From positions 1-38,537 of the forward strand of contig JAAYWP010000102.1 of NCBI GenBank assembly GCA_012516535.1: a stretch of 38,537 nt of DNA, given 5' to 3'. Each line of letters opens with the position of its first letter. The stretch's first letter is position 1. Positions 1 to 8,550 of the stretch are shown piece by piece. Position numbers and translations under genes: made by a program. A model generated the notes under the pieces. That model worked only from the letters and a program-made list of their open reading frames with translations. It did no database searches and was not told the origin of the DNA. The DNA comes from Syntrophomonadaceae bacterium (lineage in GTDB: Bacteria; Bacillota; DSM-12270; Thermacetogeniales; Thermacetogeniaceae).

Positions 1-663
1 AGTGACCTCTTTACCGGTAACACCCAGGGGTTTAGCCCGCTCCAAGTGATCGGAGAAAGGGCCATCATAGATCAGAGTAGGAAGTTCCTGCATTTGGCTT
101 TCCACACTGCGAAAAGACCGGTCAGCAGACATTGACCCTTTCGCAAAATTACTGCTGATCCCTTTTTGAACCTCGGACCAGCGAAACTTCCCTGCTGCTG
201 CCTGTTGCTGCACCTTGGTCAATTCCCGGTTAAGTGCCTTAGCAGTCTTATACAGTTCCCTCATCGTAGAACGGTCCTCATCGGTCATCTTGGTCCCATC
301 GTCCCGCTTGGTGATGGCATAAGCATAATCCCCTACCTGGGTCAGGAATTTGGAGGTCTTAGCTATCACATTATGGGACAGAGGAAGTTGGTGTAGATTC
401 TCCTGGGCAGCATTAGCGTTGTACCAGAGATCAGAAAAAAGGTTGTCCATATTATTGTGAGATCCGCTGGCCAACCCTTTAGACAACAAGGCCTCAATAT
501 TTTTGCTTCTCTGTATTACTTCATAAAAGGCCCTGTTATATTTATTTTCTATTTGCATTTCAGCACTGCGCCTGGCTTGGGCCTGACTGACACCCCAAAA
601 AGCTGTGATACCCAACAGAACAAATAGTGCTACAAGGGCTGCTGTGTATCGTCTCAGGTTCAT
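1..663 (-). CDS. ypeB: Germination protein YpeB, N-terminal part (cut by window edge)
   Basis: The reading frame runs from an ATG at 663 off the left edge, giving 221 residues without a stop. It opens with an uncleaved-anchor type hydrophobic segment (MNLRRYTAALVALFVLLGI) followed by a long, mostly helical region with repeated polar and Gln-rich stretches, as in the N-terminal domain of YpeB. YpeB is a spore protein needed for stable localisation of the cortex-lytic enzyme SleB; its C-terminal PepSY repeats would lie outside the window. It starts 11 bp after the stop of the sleB-like gene on the same strand, the usual sleB-ypeB order, and this neighbour supports the call strongly. The identification rests on remembered family features plus context, not on an alignment. 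Confidence 0.88.
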   Translation of the reverse strand, partial: MNLRRYTAALVALFVLLGITAFWGVSQAQARRSAEMQIENKYNRAFYEVIQRSKNIEALLSKGLASGSHNNMDNLFSDLWYNANAAQENLHQLPLSHNVIAKTSKFLTQVGDYAYAITKRDDGTKMTDEDRSTMRELYKTAKALNRELTKVQQQAAAGKFRWSEVQKGISSNFAKGSMSADRSFRSVESQMQELPTLIYDGPFSDHLERAKPLGVTGKEVT

Positions 664-674
664 AATTACCCCTC

Positions 675-1187
675 CTATCTTGCAAATACATGATCTCCGA
701 TCTGAGTGATGATCGGCCGCGACCAGATCCATGGTCCCACCGGTTTACTGGGATTCCAGAAAAAGAGCGCCCCATAGGTAGGGTCAAACCCATTCAATGC
801 CTCAACTGCAGCACGGACACAATCTTCTGTAGGCTCACGGGACCAGATAAGTCCGTTTTCAACAGATTCAAAGGCCCAGGGTTCGAATATCACTCCGGAC
901 AAGCTGTTGGGAAAGGAACTGCTGCGCATCCTGTTCATGATAACTGCTCCCACCGCCACCTTGCCCAGATAAGGCTCATCCGCTGCCTCACCCATAATAA
1001 CCCGAGACAGAAGATCAACGTTGTCAGCATTGGTCTCCGGGCTGGCTTCTGCAACACTATCTACGGTATCGGCTCTTGGTGCAACATCTGACCCACCCTG
1101 CCGCCAAAGCAGATATCCTGTACAGAAAAACACAAGGGATAGAGCTATAAGAGCGGCCAAGCCATATTGCGGTTTTTTCATATCCAT
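675..1187 (-). CDS. sleB: Spore cortex-lytic cell wall hydrolase SleB
   Basis: A 170-residue protein with an N-terminal signal/anchor (MDMKKPQYGLAALIALSLVF) and a C-terminal Hydrolase_2 (SleB/CwlJ) domain. The domain shows the family run LLSRVIMGEAADEPYLGK with the catalytic-type Glu, then VAVGAVIMNR and a closing GPWIWSRPIITQIGDHVF segment. SleB degrades muramic-lactam cortex peptidoglycan during spore germination. It lacks the N-terminal peptidoglycan-binding domain of Bacillus SleB, as short clostridial versions do. The start at 1187 is chosen because an AAAGGGGG ribosome site lies 7 nt upstream; the longer frame from 1247 has no such site. It is followed after 11 bp by ypeB, so the two form an operon and mark a spore former. 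Confidence 0.9.
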   Translation of the reverse strand: MDMKKPQYGLAALIALSLVFFCTGYLLWRQGGSDVAPRADTVDSVAEASPETNADNVDLLSRVIMGEAADEPYLGKVAVGAVIMNRMRSSSFPNSLSGVIFEPWAFESVENGLIWSREPTEDCVRAAVEALNGFDPTYGALFFWNPSKPVGPWIWSRPIITQIGDHVFAR

Positions 1188-1405
1188 CGATAAACCCCCT
1201 TTATATCCAGATTTTGTTCGACAGTTATAATGTGTGAAGAATTTCATTTTTTATACAAACTAACCGATCAGAGGAATAACCCCACCGGCAAAGTCTGACC
1301 GGGTTGGAGCACAGGCAGAACAGTGCCTGTATAGGTTAGAAGGAGGAAAAGCGAAGTATATAGCGAAGTTTTTATAAAACAGTACTTAATACGAGGCGAA
1401 GGGAA
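1188..1405. other. Divergent intergenic region between sleB and the ubiA-like gene
   Basis: This 218-bp gap carries the promoters of the divergent sleB-ypeB and ubiA operons. On the minus strand a CATTATAA box around 1222-1229 follows a TGTATA box around 1249-1254, loosely like a forespore (sigma-G) promoter, but the 19-nt spacing is too long to be confident. On the plus strand the ubiA-like start at 1406 is preceded by GAGGCGAAGGG. No gene or stable hairpin was seen. Confidence 0.35.
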
Positions 1406-2308
1406 ATGCCAATCATTCAATCCGTAATTATCAGCAGTCTCAACAGGTTGAAATTATATGGGGAACTGGTGATGTTCAGCCACAGTCTCTTTGCCCTTCC
1501 CTTCGGTTTGATGGGGATGCTGCTGGCAGCTAACGGGCTTCCTGAGATGCGGGTATTTTTTTGGATCATTGTGGCTCTTGTGGGGGCGCGCAATGCAGCC
1601 AACGCACTGAACCGTTTGATCGATGCCCGTATTGATGCAGCGAACCCCAGAACCGCCAACAGGCACCTGCCCCGAGGGCTTGTTTCCGGCAAAGAGGTGC
1701 TGATGATCAGCATCATCGGTTTTGCCCTCTTTTTGTTGGCTTCTTGGCAGTTGAATCCCTTGTGTTTCAAGCTGGCACCTGTGGCTCTATTTATTATGGT
1801 GATTTACTCCTATACCAAAAGATTTACCTGGGCTTGCCACCTGGTACTGGGTTTTGCCTGTGGAATCGCTCCTACAGCTAGTTGGATAGCGGTTACCGGG
1901 AGCTTTGCACTACCCCCTATGCTGTTGAGTGCGGCAGTGATGTGCTGGGTAGCAGGATTTGATATTATTTACGGCACACTGGACACCGAATTTGATAGAA
2001 AAACAGGGATTTATGCGATTCCCGCCCGGTTCGGGATCCCTGCAGCATTGAATATCGCTAAAGCCCTACACCTGGCTGTGATCTTATTTCTACTCCTAGT
2101 GCCTGTCTTTTCCGCACCACCTCATGCTGTCCCCGGCCTTTTTTATTATCTGGGTATAGCTGCGGTAAGTGTGCTTCTTTTTTGGGAGCATTTGATAGTA
2201 AAACCAGATGACCTAAACAGGGTAACAACCGCTGCTTATACAGCAAACCAAATCATCGGTGTCACCCTGTTGGTCTTTACTGTTTTGGATGTTTTTATTC
2301 ATATTTAA
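1406..2308 (+). CDS. UbiA-family prenyltransferase (probably menaquinone pathway, MqnP-like)
   Basis: A 300-residue, strongly hydrophobic protein with eight or nine predicted membrane segments. Both Asp-rich UbiA motifs are visible: NRLIDARID at residues 69-77, followed by AANPRTANRHLPRG, and a second motif DIIYGTLDTEFD near residue 190. These residues bind Mg2+ and the prenyl diphosphate. UbiA-type enzymes attach an isoprenoid chain to an aromatic acid at the membrane. Ubiquinone is not expected in this kind of organism, so the likely role is prenylation of 1,4-dihydroxy-6-naphthoate in the futalosine menaquinone route; this is inference, because no mqn genes are in the window. It is the first gene of a plus-strand run with the U32 and aminotransferase genes, 16 bp ahead of the former. 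Confidence 0.82.
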   Translation: MPIIQSVIISSLNRLKLYGELVMFSHSLFALPFGLMGMLLAANGLPEMRVFFWIIVALVGARNAANALNRLIDARIDAANPRTANRHLPRGLVSGKEVLMISIIGFALFLLASWQLNPLCFKLAPVALFIMVIYSYTKRFTWACHLVLGFACGIAPTASWIAVTGSFALPPMLLSAAVMCWVAGFDIIYGTLDTEFDRKTGIYAIPARFGIPAALNIAKALHLAVILFLLLVPVFSAPPHAVPGLFYYLGIAAVSVLLFWEHLIVKPDDLNRVTTAAYTANQIIGVTLLVFTVLDVFIHI

Positions 2309-2324
2309 AAAGGGAGAATAGCCG

Positions 2325-4328
2325 ATGGAAAAAATCAGTAAGTCAGCCAGAGTGGAACTTCTGGCACCTGCAGGAAAATGGGATGTGTTGGAAGCTGTAA
2401 TCGGAGCAGGGGCAGATGCCGTCTATCTGGGCGGCAAGAAGTTTAATATGCGCCTGCACCGGAAAGATTACAATTTTACTGAAGATGAACTGAAAGCTGC
2501 TGCAGATTATGCCCACGAGAAAGGAGTCAAAATCTATGTGACGGTCAACAATCTGTTAACAGATACAGAAATGCGGGAACTCTCCAGCTATCTTTCTTTC
2601 CTTGAGGAAATCGCTGTAGACGCGCTGATCGTGCAGGACCTGGGAGTTGTAAAAATCGCTAAAGATATGGGTCTGACTATACCCCTGCACAGCAGTGTGA
2701 TGATGAACGCCCACAACCTTGAGGGTTTAAAAATGCTGGAGGGGTTAGGGATCAGCAGGGTGATCCTAGGGAGGGAGTTGACCCTTGATGACATAAAACT
2801 GATGAAGACCAGGACCTCCCTGGAACTGGAATACTTCACCCATGGAGATATGTGTTTTGCCCAGAGCAGCCAGTGCTATCACAGTGGGATGCTCTTCGGC
2901 AAAAGCAGCAACCGGGGCCGCTGTATGAAGCCCTGCCGTTGGGCCTTCGACCTGGTAAACCGGGAAAGCGGCGAGTTAATCCCGGTGAAAGTACCTGGCC
3001 CTTATTTTTTGGCGGTGAAAGATATGTGCCTGCTCCCCTACCTGCCAGAAGTAATCTCTTCCGGGATCTGCTCCCTGAAGCTGGAGGGGCGGATGCGCGA
3101 AGCTGATTATTTAGCAGCTCTGGTAGGCTTTTACAGGCGGGCACTGGATCGCTATTATCAAGACCCAGTAGGCTACACAATGGACTGGGATGATTTCCAT
3201 GAGCTGGAAAAGATGCGGGTGCGGGATTTCAGCCCTCTTTATGCCTTCGGCAATCCAGGTATTGATTCAGTTGGCTATACAGGTGAGCGGGAACCCCGCT
3301 TTTTCAGTAAAGCTATCAGGGAACCGGAAATCACAGCTGACAATATAAAAGATTCACCTTTACCTTTGCCCAAAGAAACAAAAAACACAGCTAAACCGCT
3401 GCTGGCTGTAAAAGTTGGGAGCAAATCAGCAGCTCTGGCCGCTTTAGATAATGGTGCTGACCTCCTTTATACCAGCGGAGAGTCCTTTCGCTCACAGGAT
3501 AAGCCCTGGGAGTTCGCCGACTACCCTGAGATAGTATCCAGAGCCCGTGAGCTGGGGAAGCGTGTAGTGATCGGGCTGCCGCGCATCACCATGCCCTGGG
3601 AAATGGATAGAACACTTCTTTTCCTCAAACAGATACAGGAATTAGACCCTGACGGTGTGCTGGTTACAAATCTGGGGACCATTTATGCAACCTTTCAGGA
3701 CACAGCTCTACCCCTTTACGCTGACTACTCCTGCAATATTGCCAACCAGGAAGCAGTAAAACTGCTCAAAGATTATCGTGTGGCAATGATTACAGCACCC
3801 CTGGAGTTCTGCTGTGAAGAAATCTTAGCAATGCCAGGTGAACACCTTCCTATGGAAGCGGTGATTCACGGCTTACTCCCTACCATGGTCAGCGACCACT
3901 GTCTTCCGGCAGCTCTGTTAAAAGGAAAAACAAGATACCAGTTTTGCGGTGCACTCTGTCATGAGCGGAACTATGGCCTGAGAGACACCGCAGGACAGGT
4001 GCACATCTTGGAGATTGACCAGGACTGCAGAAACCATATTTACCTGGCCAATGAACTAGCCCTGCTTCCCTACCTTCGCTCTTTTTACGGGGCAGGGTTT
4101 GCCAGCCTGCGTTTGGAGATACCATTATACAATGCAGATGAAACAGCGGCAGTCACCAAGATTTACAGAAAAGAGCTGGACAAACTTTGGGAAGATGTTG
4201 ATAACTATACATTTGAGGAATCCAGTTGGCAGCAGCTGACTGAGATCAGAAATGTGCCTTTTGGCACTGGTCCTTATACAACAGGTGTAAAAGCCGGGGA
4301 AAATCAAAAGGAGAGTGAAAAACAATGA
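2325..4328 (+). CDS. U32 peptidase-family protein (RlhA-type RNA hydroxylation factor)
   Basis: A 667-residue U32-family protein. The N-terminal TIM-barrel half opens with ELLAPAGKWDVLEAVIGAGAD and contains the signature FTHGDMCFA followed by a Cys set at 177, 184, 200 and 204 (RGRCMKPCRW), which in characterised relatives holds an Fe-S cluster. The length and the second half (from about residue 365, with another barrel-like repeat and further Cys) match the long RlhA/YdcP group, which with prephenate-derived carboxyl groups hydroxylates 23S rRNA C2501, rather than the shorter TrhP group acting on tRNA U34. 'Peptidase' is a historic label. The ribosome site GGGAGAATAGCCG precedes the ATG. Its stop overlaps the next start as ATGA, so the two genes are translationally coupled. 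Confidence 0.85.
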   Translation: MEKISKSARVELLAPAGKWDVLEAVIGAGADAVYLGGKKFNMRLHRKDYNFTEDELKAAADYAHEKGVKIYVTVNNLLTDTEMRELSSYLSFLEEIAVDALIVQDLGVVKIAKDMGLTIPLHSSVMMNAHNLEGLKMLEGLGISRVILGRELTLDDIKLMKTRTSLELEYFTHGDMCFAQSSQCYHSGMLFGKSSNRGRCMKPCRWAFDLVNRESGELIPVKVPGPYFLAVKDMCLLPYLPEVISSGICSLKLEGRMREADYLAALVGFYRRALDRYYQDPVGYTMDWDDFHELEKMRVRDFSPLYAFGNPGIDSVGYTGEREPRFFSKAIREPEITADNIKDSPLPLPKETKNTAKPLLAVKVGSKSAALAALDNGADLLYTSGESFRSQDKPWEFADYPEIVSRARELGKRVVIGLPRITMPWEMDRTLLFLKQIQELDPDGVLVTNLGTIYATFQDTALPLYADYSCNIANQEAVKLLKDYRVAMITAPLEFCCEEILAMPGEHLPMEAVIHGLLPTMVSDHCLPAALLKGKTRYQFCGALCHERNYGLRDTAGQVHILEIDQDCRNHIYLANELALLPYLRSFYGAGFASLRLEIPLYNADETAAVTKIYRKELDKLWEDVDNYTFEESSWQQLTEIRNVPFGTGPYTTGVKAGENQKESEKQ

Positions 4329-5617
4329 CAAAATACTGGGGGCCAGAAGAGATCATCAAAAAGAAGAAGGAGTATATCATACCCTGCCTCTACCATTTCT
4401 ATCAGGAACCCCCACAGATGGTAAGAGGGGAAGGACAGTATCTCTATGACAGCACTGGGAAGAAGTATCTGGATTTTTATGCCGGTGTTTCGGTAATCAA
4501 TGCCGGACACTGCCACCCGGAAATCACTGAGCGTATCTGCCAGCAGGTCAAAACCTTACAGCATGTGTGCAATATTTATCTCACCCAGCCCATGCTGGAA
4601 CTGGCAGAAAAGCTGGCACAGATTACACCGGGCAGGTTGAAGAAAAGCTTTTTCTGCAACAGCGGCACTGAGGCCAATGAAGGGGCTATCCTGCTGGCAA
4701 AAATAGCCACAGGCAGGAGTGAGCTCTTGGCGCTGGAAGGTGGGCTCCATGGCCGTACCTATCTGACCATGAGCTTGACAGGGATGCGTTTCTGGCGCAC
4801 TGACCCCACACCAGCCGGAGGAATCTCCTTCGCACCCAATGCCTACTGCTACCGCTGTCCTTTGAACCTTAGCTATCCAGCCTGTGACCTGGCCTGTGCT
4901 GAACAGGTGCGCCGGGTGATCGAAACATCTACCTCAGGTGAAGTGGCTGCACTGATCGCTGAGCCCATACAGGGGAATGCAGGGATCATCACCCCGCCAG
5001 CTGAATACTTCACGCGTTTAAAGGAGATCCTTGAAGAGTATGGAATCTTATTGATCATCGATGAGGTGCAGACCGGATTCGGACGCACCGGAAAATGGTT
5101 TGCCATCGAAAACTGGGGTGTAGAACCTGATATTATGACCATGGCCAAGGCCCTGGGTAATGGTGTGCCGATCGGTGTTTTCACCTCCCGTCCGGAGATA
5201 GCGGACAAGTATACACGCCCTGGTGCCTCCACCTTAGGGGGTAACCCGGTCTCTATGACAGCCGGACTTGCCACACTTGAGGTTATTGAAAAAGAAGGGC
5301 TTATCCAAAACGCTGCAGAACTGGGTTCCTATCTTAGGGAAAAACTGCTGGAACTGCAGGACAAGCACCCATTAATCGGTGATGTGCGGGGAATCGGCCT
5401 GATGCAGGGTGCAGAACTGGTCAAAGAGGGCAAAGAGCCTGCAGCTGAAGAGGTTGACAGAATCCTGGAGATTATGAAAAACAAAGGGATCATCATCGGC
5501 AAGAACGGTCGCTCCAGGAATGTCCTGGCTTTCCAGCCGCCCTTGGTTATTAATAAAGAGAATGTGGATGAAATGATCACTGCTTTAGATGATGCATTAA
5601 CACAAGTAGAAAAATAG
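4325..5617 (+). CDS. Class III PLP aminotransferase (AGXT2/GABA aminotransferase-like)
   Basis: A 430-residue fold-type I, class III aminotransferase. Visible marks are the cofactor-phosphate segment SGTEANEGA (113-121), IIDEVQTGFGRTGKWFA (244-260) with the PLP-ring Asp, and Lys275 in TMAKALGNG as the Schiff-base lysine. Family members move an omega- or beta-amino group to pyruvate, glyoxylate or 2-oxoglutarate; the overall sequence is closest in my judgement to the alanine-glyoxylate/beta-alanine aminotransferase branch. Exact substrate is unknown. An insertion carries four cysteines (Cys175, 178, 187, 191; CYRCP...CDLAC), a possible metal site seen in some relatives. It overlaps the U32 gene by 4 bp and is 30 bp ahead of the endonuclease IV gene. 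Confidence 0.85.
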   Translation: MTKYWGPEEIIKKKKEYIIPCLYHFYQEPPQMVRGEGQYLYDSTGKKYLDFYAGVSVINAGHCHPEITERICQQVKTLQHVCNIYLTQPMLELAEKLAQITPGRLKKSFFCNSGTEANEGAILLAKIATGRSELLALEGGLHGRTYLTMSLTGMRFWRTDPTPAGGISFAPNAYCYRCPLNLSYPACDLACAEQVRRVIETSTSGEVAALIAEPIQGNAGIITPPAEYFTRLKEILEEYGILLIIDEVQTGFGRTGKWFAIENWGVEPDIMTMAKALGNGVPIGVFTSRPEIADKYTRPGASTLGGNPVSMTAGLATLEVIEKEGLIQNAAELGSYLREKLLELQDKHPLIGDVRGIGLMQGAELVKEGKEPAAEEVDRILEIMKNKGIIIGKNGRSRNVLAFQPPLVINKENVDEMITALDDALTQVEK

Positions 5618-5647
5618 TTTTATTTTCATTGAAAGAAGGTGGCGTTT

Positions 5648-6505
5648 GTGCCATTTGGGGCACATATGTCAATCGCCGGTGGTTTGGATCAAGCTGTCTG
5701 GCGGGGGCAAAAAGCCGGTTGTGACACTATTCAGCTATTCGTCAAAAATGCCAACAGGTGGAAAGCTAAAGACCTTACCGAAAAAGATATCAGCGATTTT
5801 CAGCAGGCCCTTAGAGAAACAGGGATTGAGCCTGTGGTGGCTCACAACTCATATTTGATCAATCTGGCCTCCCCTGATGAGGATCTCTGGTTAAAATCTC
5901 TGGAGGCTATGGTAGTTGAGGTGGAACGCTGCAGCTCTCTAGGGATCCCCTATCTTGTGATGCACCCAGGTGCACACTCGGGAGCAGGTGAAGAGGTAGG
6001 GCTTGCCCGCATCACCAATGCACTTAATGAAATTATTAAACAGACTGAAAACTCCCAGGTGATGCTGCTCTTAGAGACCACTGCCGGACAGGGCTCTGTT
6101 TTAGGGGGGCGCTTTGAGCATTTGGCTGAACTGATCAGCAACTGCTTTTATCCAGAACGGTTAGGGGTCTGTCTGGACACCTGTCATATCTTTGCTGCCG
6201 GCTATGATCTGCGCACAGCAGAGGCCTGTGAAAAAACCTTTCGAGAGTTTGATGAGTTTATCGGTTTCGATAAGCTCAAAGCAATTCATGTCAATGACTC
6301 CAAGGCTGAACTGGGATCACACCGTGATCGCCATGAACACATAGGCATGGGACAGATCGGATTGGAAGGTTTTCGCTGGCTTGTCAACAATCCGCTGCTC
6401 AACCCCCTGCCTATGCTCTTGGAAACCCCTAAGGGGACTGATTTGAAGGAAGATATGGACAATCTATCACTCTTAAGGAGTCTAATAAAGAAAGAGGAAT
6501 ATTAG
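5648..6505 (+). CDS. nfo: Endonuclease IV (AP endonuclease)
   Basis: A 285-residue xylose-isomerase-like TIM-barrel AP endonuclease. Metal-binding and signature segments are in family order: GAHMSIAGG at the N-terminus, VAHNSYLINLA, MHPGAHSG, LLLETTAGQG, GVCLDTCHIFAAGYD, IHVNDSKAELGSHRDRHEHIG and a terminal LLETPKG. The enzyme cuts DNA 5' of abasic sites and trims blocked 3' ends in base excision repair, using three Zn ions bound by the His, Asp and Glu of these motifs. The GTG at 5648 is chosen over the in-frame GTG at 5639 because AAGAAGGTGG lies 5 nt upstream of it and covers the earlier codon. It is the last gene of the plus-strand run and is followed by a hairpin. Confidence 0.93.
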   Translation: MPFGAHMSIAGGLDQAVWRGQKAGCDTIQLFVKNANRWKAKDLTEKDISDFQQALRETGIEPVVAHNSYLINLASPDEDLWLKSLEAMVVEVERCSSLGIPYLVMHPGAHSGAGEEVGLARITNALNEIIKQTENSQVMLLLETTAGQGSVLGGRFEHLAELISNCFYPERLGVCLDTCHIFAAGYDLRTAEACEKTFREFDEFIGFDKLKAIHVNDSKAELGSHRDRHEHIGMGQIGLEGFRWLVNNPLLNPLPMLLETPKGTDLKEDMDNLSLLRSLIKKEEY

Positions 6506-6516
6506 ATATTCGACTA

Positions 6517-6540
6517 CCCAGGCAGTTTTTACTGCCTGGG
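6517..6540 (+). terminator. Hairpin after endonuclease IV gene
   Basis: A perfect 9-bp stem CCCAGGCAG/CTGCCTGGG with a 6-nt loop begins 11 bp after the stop codon. The trailing AATTTATT is only partly U-rich, so termination may be incomplete. Confidence 0.6.
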
Positions 6541-6569
6541 AATTTATTAAAATATAGGAGGATCGTCAC

Positions 6570-7748
6570 TTGCTGGCACTTACCAATGGGAAAATATTAA
6601 CCATGGCGGGACAAATTTTTGAAAAGGGCACTGTTGTGGTGGAACAACAAAAGATATCTGCCCTCTATCAGGAGCCGGTTCCAGTTGATGGAGCCCGGGT
6701 CATCGATGTGTCCGGAAAATATGTTTTACCGGGATTTATCGATGCCCATACCCATATTGGCATCTATGAGGAAATATACGCTGAGGGGGATGACACCAAC
6801 GAAATATCAGAGCCGGTAACCCCCCACCTGCGTGCCATAGATGCGGTTAATATGGAGGATTTGGCATTTACCGATGCCCTACAGGGCGGTGTGACCACTG
6901 TGATGACCGGGCCGGGAAGCGCCAATGTGATCGGCGGATCAAGTGTAGTACTGAAAACCTCAGCCAAAACTGTTGATCAGGCTGTCATGAAAAATCCGGC
7001 AGGCCTCAAAGCAGCTTTTGGTGAAAACCCAAAACGGGTTTATGGAACTAAAAAAAAGATGCCTGCCACCCGTATGGCAACAGCTGCATTGCTGCGTGAA
7101 ACACTGGTCGCTGCTAATAACTATGCAGATAAAATCAGAATGGGCAAAATGGATCCTGATAAACTCCCGGACCGTGATCTGAAAATGGAAGCAATGCTCC
7201 CGGTTATTAACCGTGAGATCCCATTACTGATACACGCTCACCGGGCTGATGACATCCTCACAGGGCTAAGAATAGCTGATGAATTTAATTTAAAGGTTAT
7301 TTTACAGCATGCTACTGAAGCACATAAAATAGCCGAAGAACTTAAAAAAAGAAATATACCGGCTGTTGTTGGCCCCACATTGGTCTCCAGGGCCAAGGTG
7401 GAGCTGAAGGACAGCAGCCTCAAAACAGCAGGTATTTTAGCAAAAGCCGGCATCAAAGTAGCCATCATCACTGACCACCCCATTGTTCCCATTCAATACC
7501 TTCCTCTGCTGGCAGCACTGGCAGTAAAAGGTGGAATGGATGAGGATGATGCACTCAAGGCTATTACCATCAACCCCGCCCAGATTTTAGGTATAGCAGA
7601 CCGGGTAGGAAGCCTTGAACCGGGAAAAGATGCAGATATCATAATTCTCAGCGGCCACCCCTTTGACTGGCGCAGCAGGGTGGAGTTGGTTTTGGTGAAC
7701 GGAGAGATCGTTTACAGCAGTGGGGATTTGGGGGAAGGAGTCCTTTGA
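6570..7748 (+). CDS. Amidohydrolase, imidazolonepropionase-like
   Basis: A 392-residue metal-dependent amidohydrolase. The first metal motif is DAHTHIG (His60, His62); further ligand candidates are LLIHAHRADD near 219, ILQHATEAH near 241 and IITDHP near 306, followed by the C-terminal beta-sandwich segment LGIADRVGSLEPGKDADIII. This is the 'imidazolonepropionase and related amidohydrolases' group; the substrate is not known and many members act on cyclic amides or deaminate heterocycles. The start is TTG at 6570 with AGGAGG 8 nt upstream. It ends 1 bp before the fdhD start, so the two are co-translated. A link with the ureide genes 11 kb away is possible but not shown. Confidence 0.8.
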   Translation: MLALTNGKILTMAGQIFEKGTVVVEQQKISALYQEPVPVDGARVIDVSGKYVLPGFIDAHTHIGIYEEIYAEGDDTNEISEPVTPHLRAIDAVNMEDLAFTDALQGGVTTVMTGPGSANVIGGSSVVLKTSAKTVDQAVMKNPAGLKAAFGENPKRVYGTKKKMPATRMATAALLRETLVAANNYADKIRMGKMDPDKLPDRDLKMEAMLPVINREIPLLIHAHRADDILTGLRIADEFNLKVILQHATEAHKIAEELKKRNIPAVVGPTLVSRAKVELKDSSLKTAGILAKAGIKVAIITDHPIVPIQYLPLLAALAVKGGMDEDDALKAITINPAQILGIADRVGSLEPGKDADIIILSGHPFDWRSRVELVLVNGEIVYSSGDLGEGVL

Positions 7749-7749
7749 T

Positions 7750-8550
7750 ATGGAAAATAATTATCCAGAGCTGACCGTATCACGCAGTATCATCAAAATC
7801 GATGATGGCTGTGTACGGCATAAAGAAGATTTAATAGTCAGAGAAACGACCCTGACCGTTTACATCAATTTAACTGAGGTGGCCACACTGGTCTGTTCGC
7901 CCCGGGACCAAAAATATCTGGCAGTAGGTTTTCTCTGTGCTGAGGGGCTTTTAAAAAAGAGGGAAGATATCATTTCAGTGGAGCTGAATCCAAAGCAGGG
8001 AGCGGTTTATGTTAAGAGCAGATCCGCTTTTTCTATTGCTGATCGATTAACTGTAAAACGCCGCGTTACCCCCAGTGCAGGGGGCAGTGGAACCACTGTT
8101 TCAGCTGGGGGGATCAGCTTGCCTCCGCCAATTGGATCGCATTTACAAGTAAGTGTGGAAACAGCACTAAATCTTGCCAATCAATTAGAGAAAAGGTCAC
8201 GGCTCTTTCAGCGCACAGGTGGAGTCCATAACGCTGCCCTGGCCAAAGGGGAAGAGATCTTGATTTTTCAAGAGGATATCGGCCGCCACAACACCCTGGA
8301 TAAAATCCACGGCCAGTGTTTCCTGGAGGGAATATCGAGGGATGATAAAATGATTATCTACAGCGGCCGTATTTCTACAGAGATAGTGCTTAAGGTAGCT
8401 CGTATGGGGGTGCCGGTCCTGATCTCCCGTTCGGCACCCACAGATCGAGCTTTACAGCTGGCTGAGAAGCTGAACATCACTGTTCTGGGTTTTGTACGGG
8501 GAAAACGGCTCACTATTTATACCGGTCAGGAACGGGTGATATTACCCTGA
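7750..8550 (+). CDS. fdhD: FdhD-family protein lacking the CxxC sulfur-transfer motif
   Basis: A 266-residue protein of the FdhD family, which transfers sulfur from the cysteine desulfurase to the bis-MGD cofactor of formate dehydrogenases. Family segments are visible: RETTLTVYIN, AVGFLCAEGLL, RTGGVHNAAL, EDIGRHNTLDKI and IIYSGRISTEIVLKVARMGVPVLISRS. The mobile-loop motif that normally carries the functional Cys (a CGVCG- or GCGxG-like sequence) reads TPSAGGSGTTV at residues 108-117, with no cysteine. The fold is intact, so either sulfur transfer uses another Cys (21, 49 or 63) or the protein has another job. The ATG at 7750 follows GGGGGAAGGAG by 9 nt, which rules out the earlier GTG. Its 3' end overlaps the fmdE 3' end by 9 bp. 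Confidence 0.88.
   Translation: MENNYPELTVSRSIIKIDDGCVRHKEDLIVRETTLTVYINLTEVATLVCSPRDQKYLAVGFLCAEGLLKKREDIISVELNPKQGAVYVKSRSAFSIADRLTVKRRVTPSAGGSGTTVSAGGISLPPPIGSHLQVSVETALNLANQLEKRSRLFQRTGGVHNAALAKGEEILIFQEDIGRHNTLDKIHGQCFLEGISRDDKMIIYSGRISTEIVLKVARMGVPVLISRSAPTDRALQLAEKLNITVLGFVRGKRLTIYTGQERVILP

Noticed and set aside
690-1091. 133-codon open frame antisense to sleB
   Set aside because: It mirrors the sleB coding frame, has no family likeness and no ribosome site.
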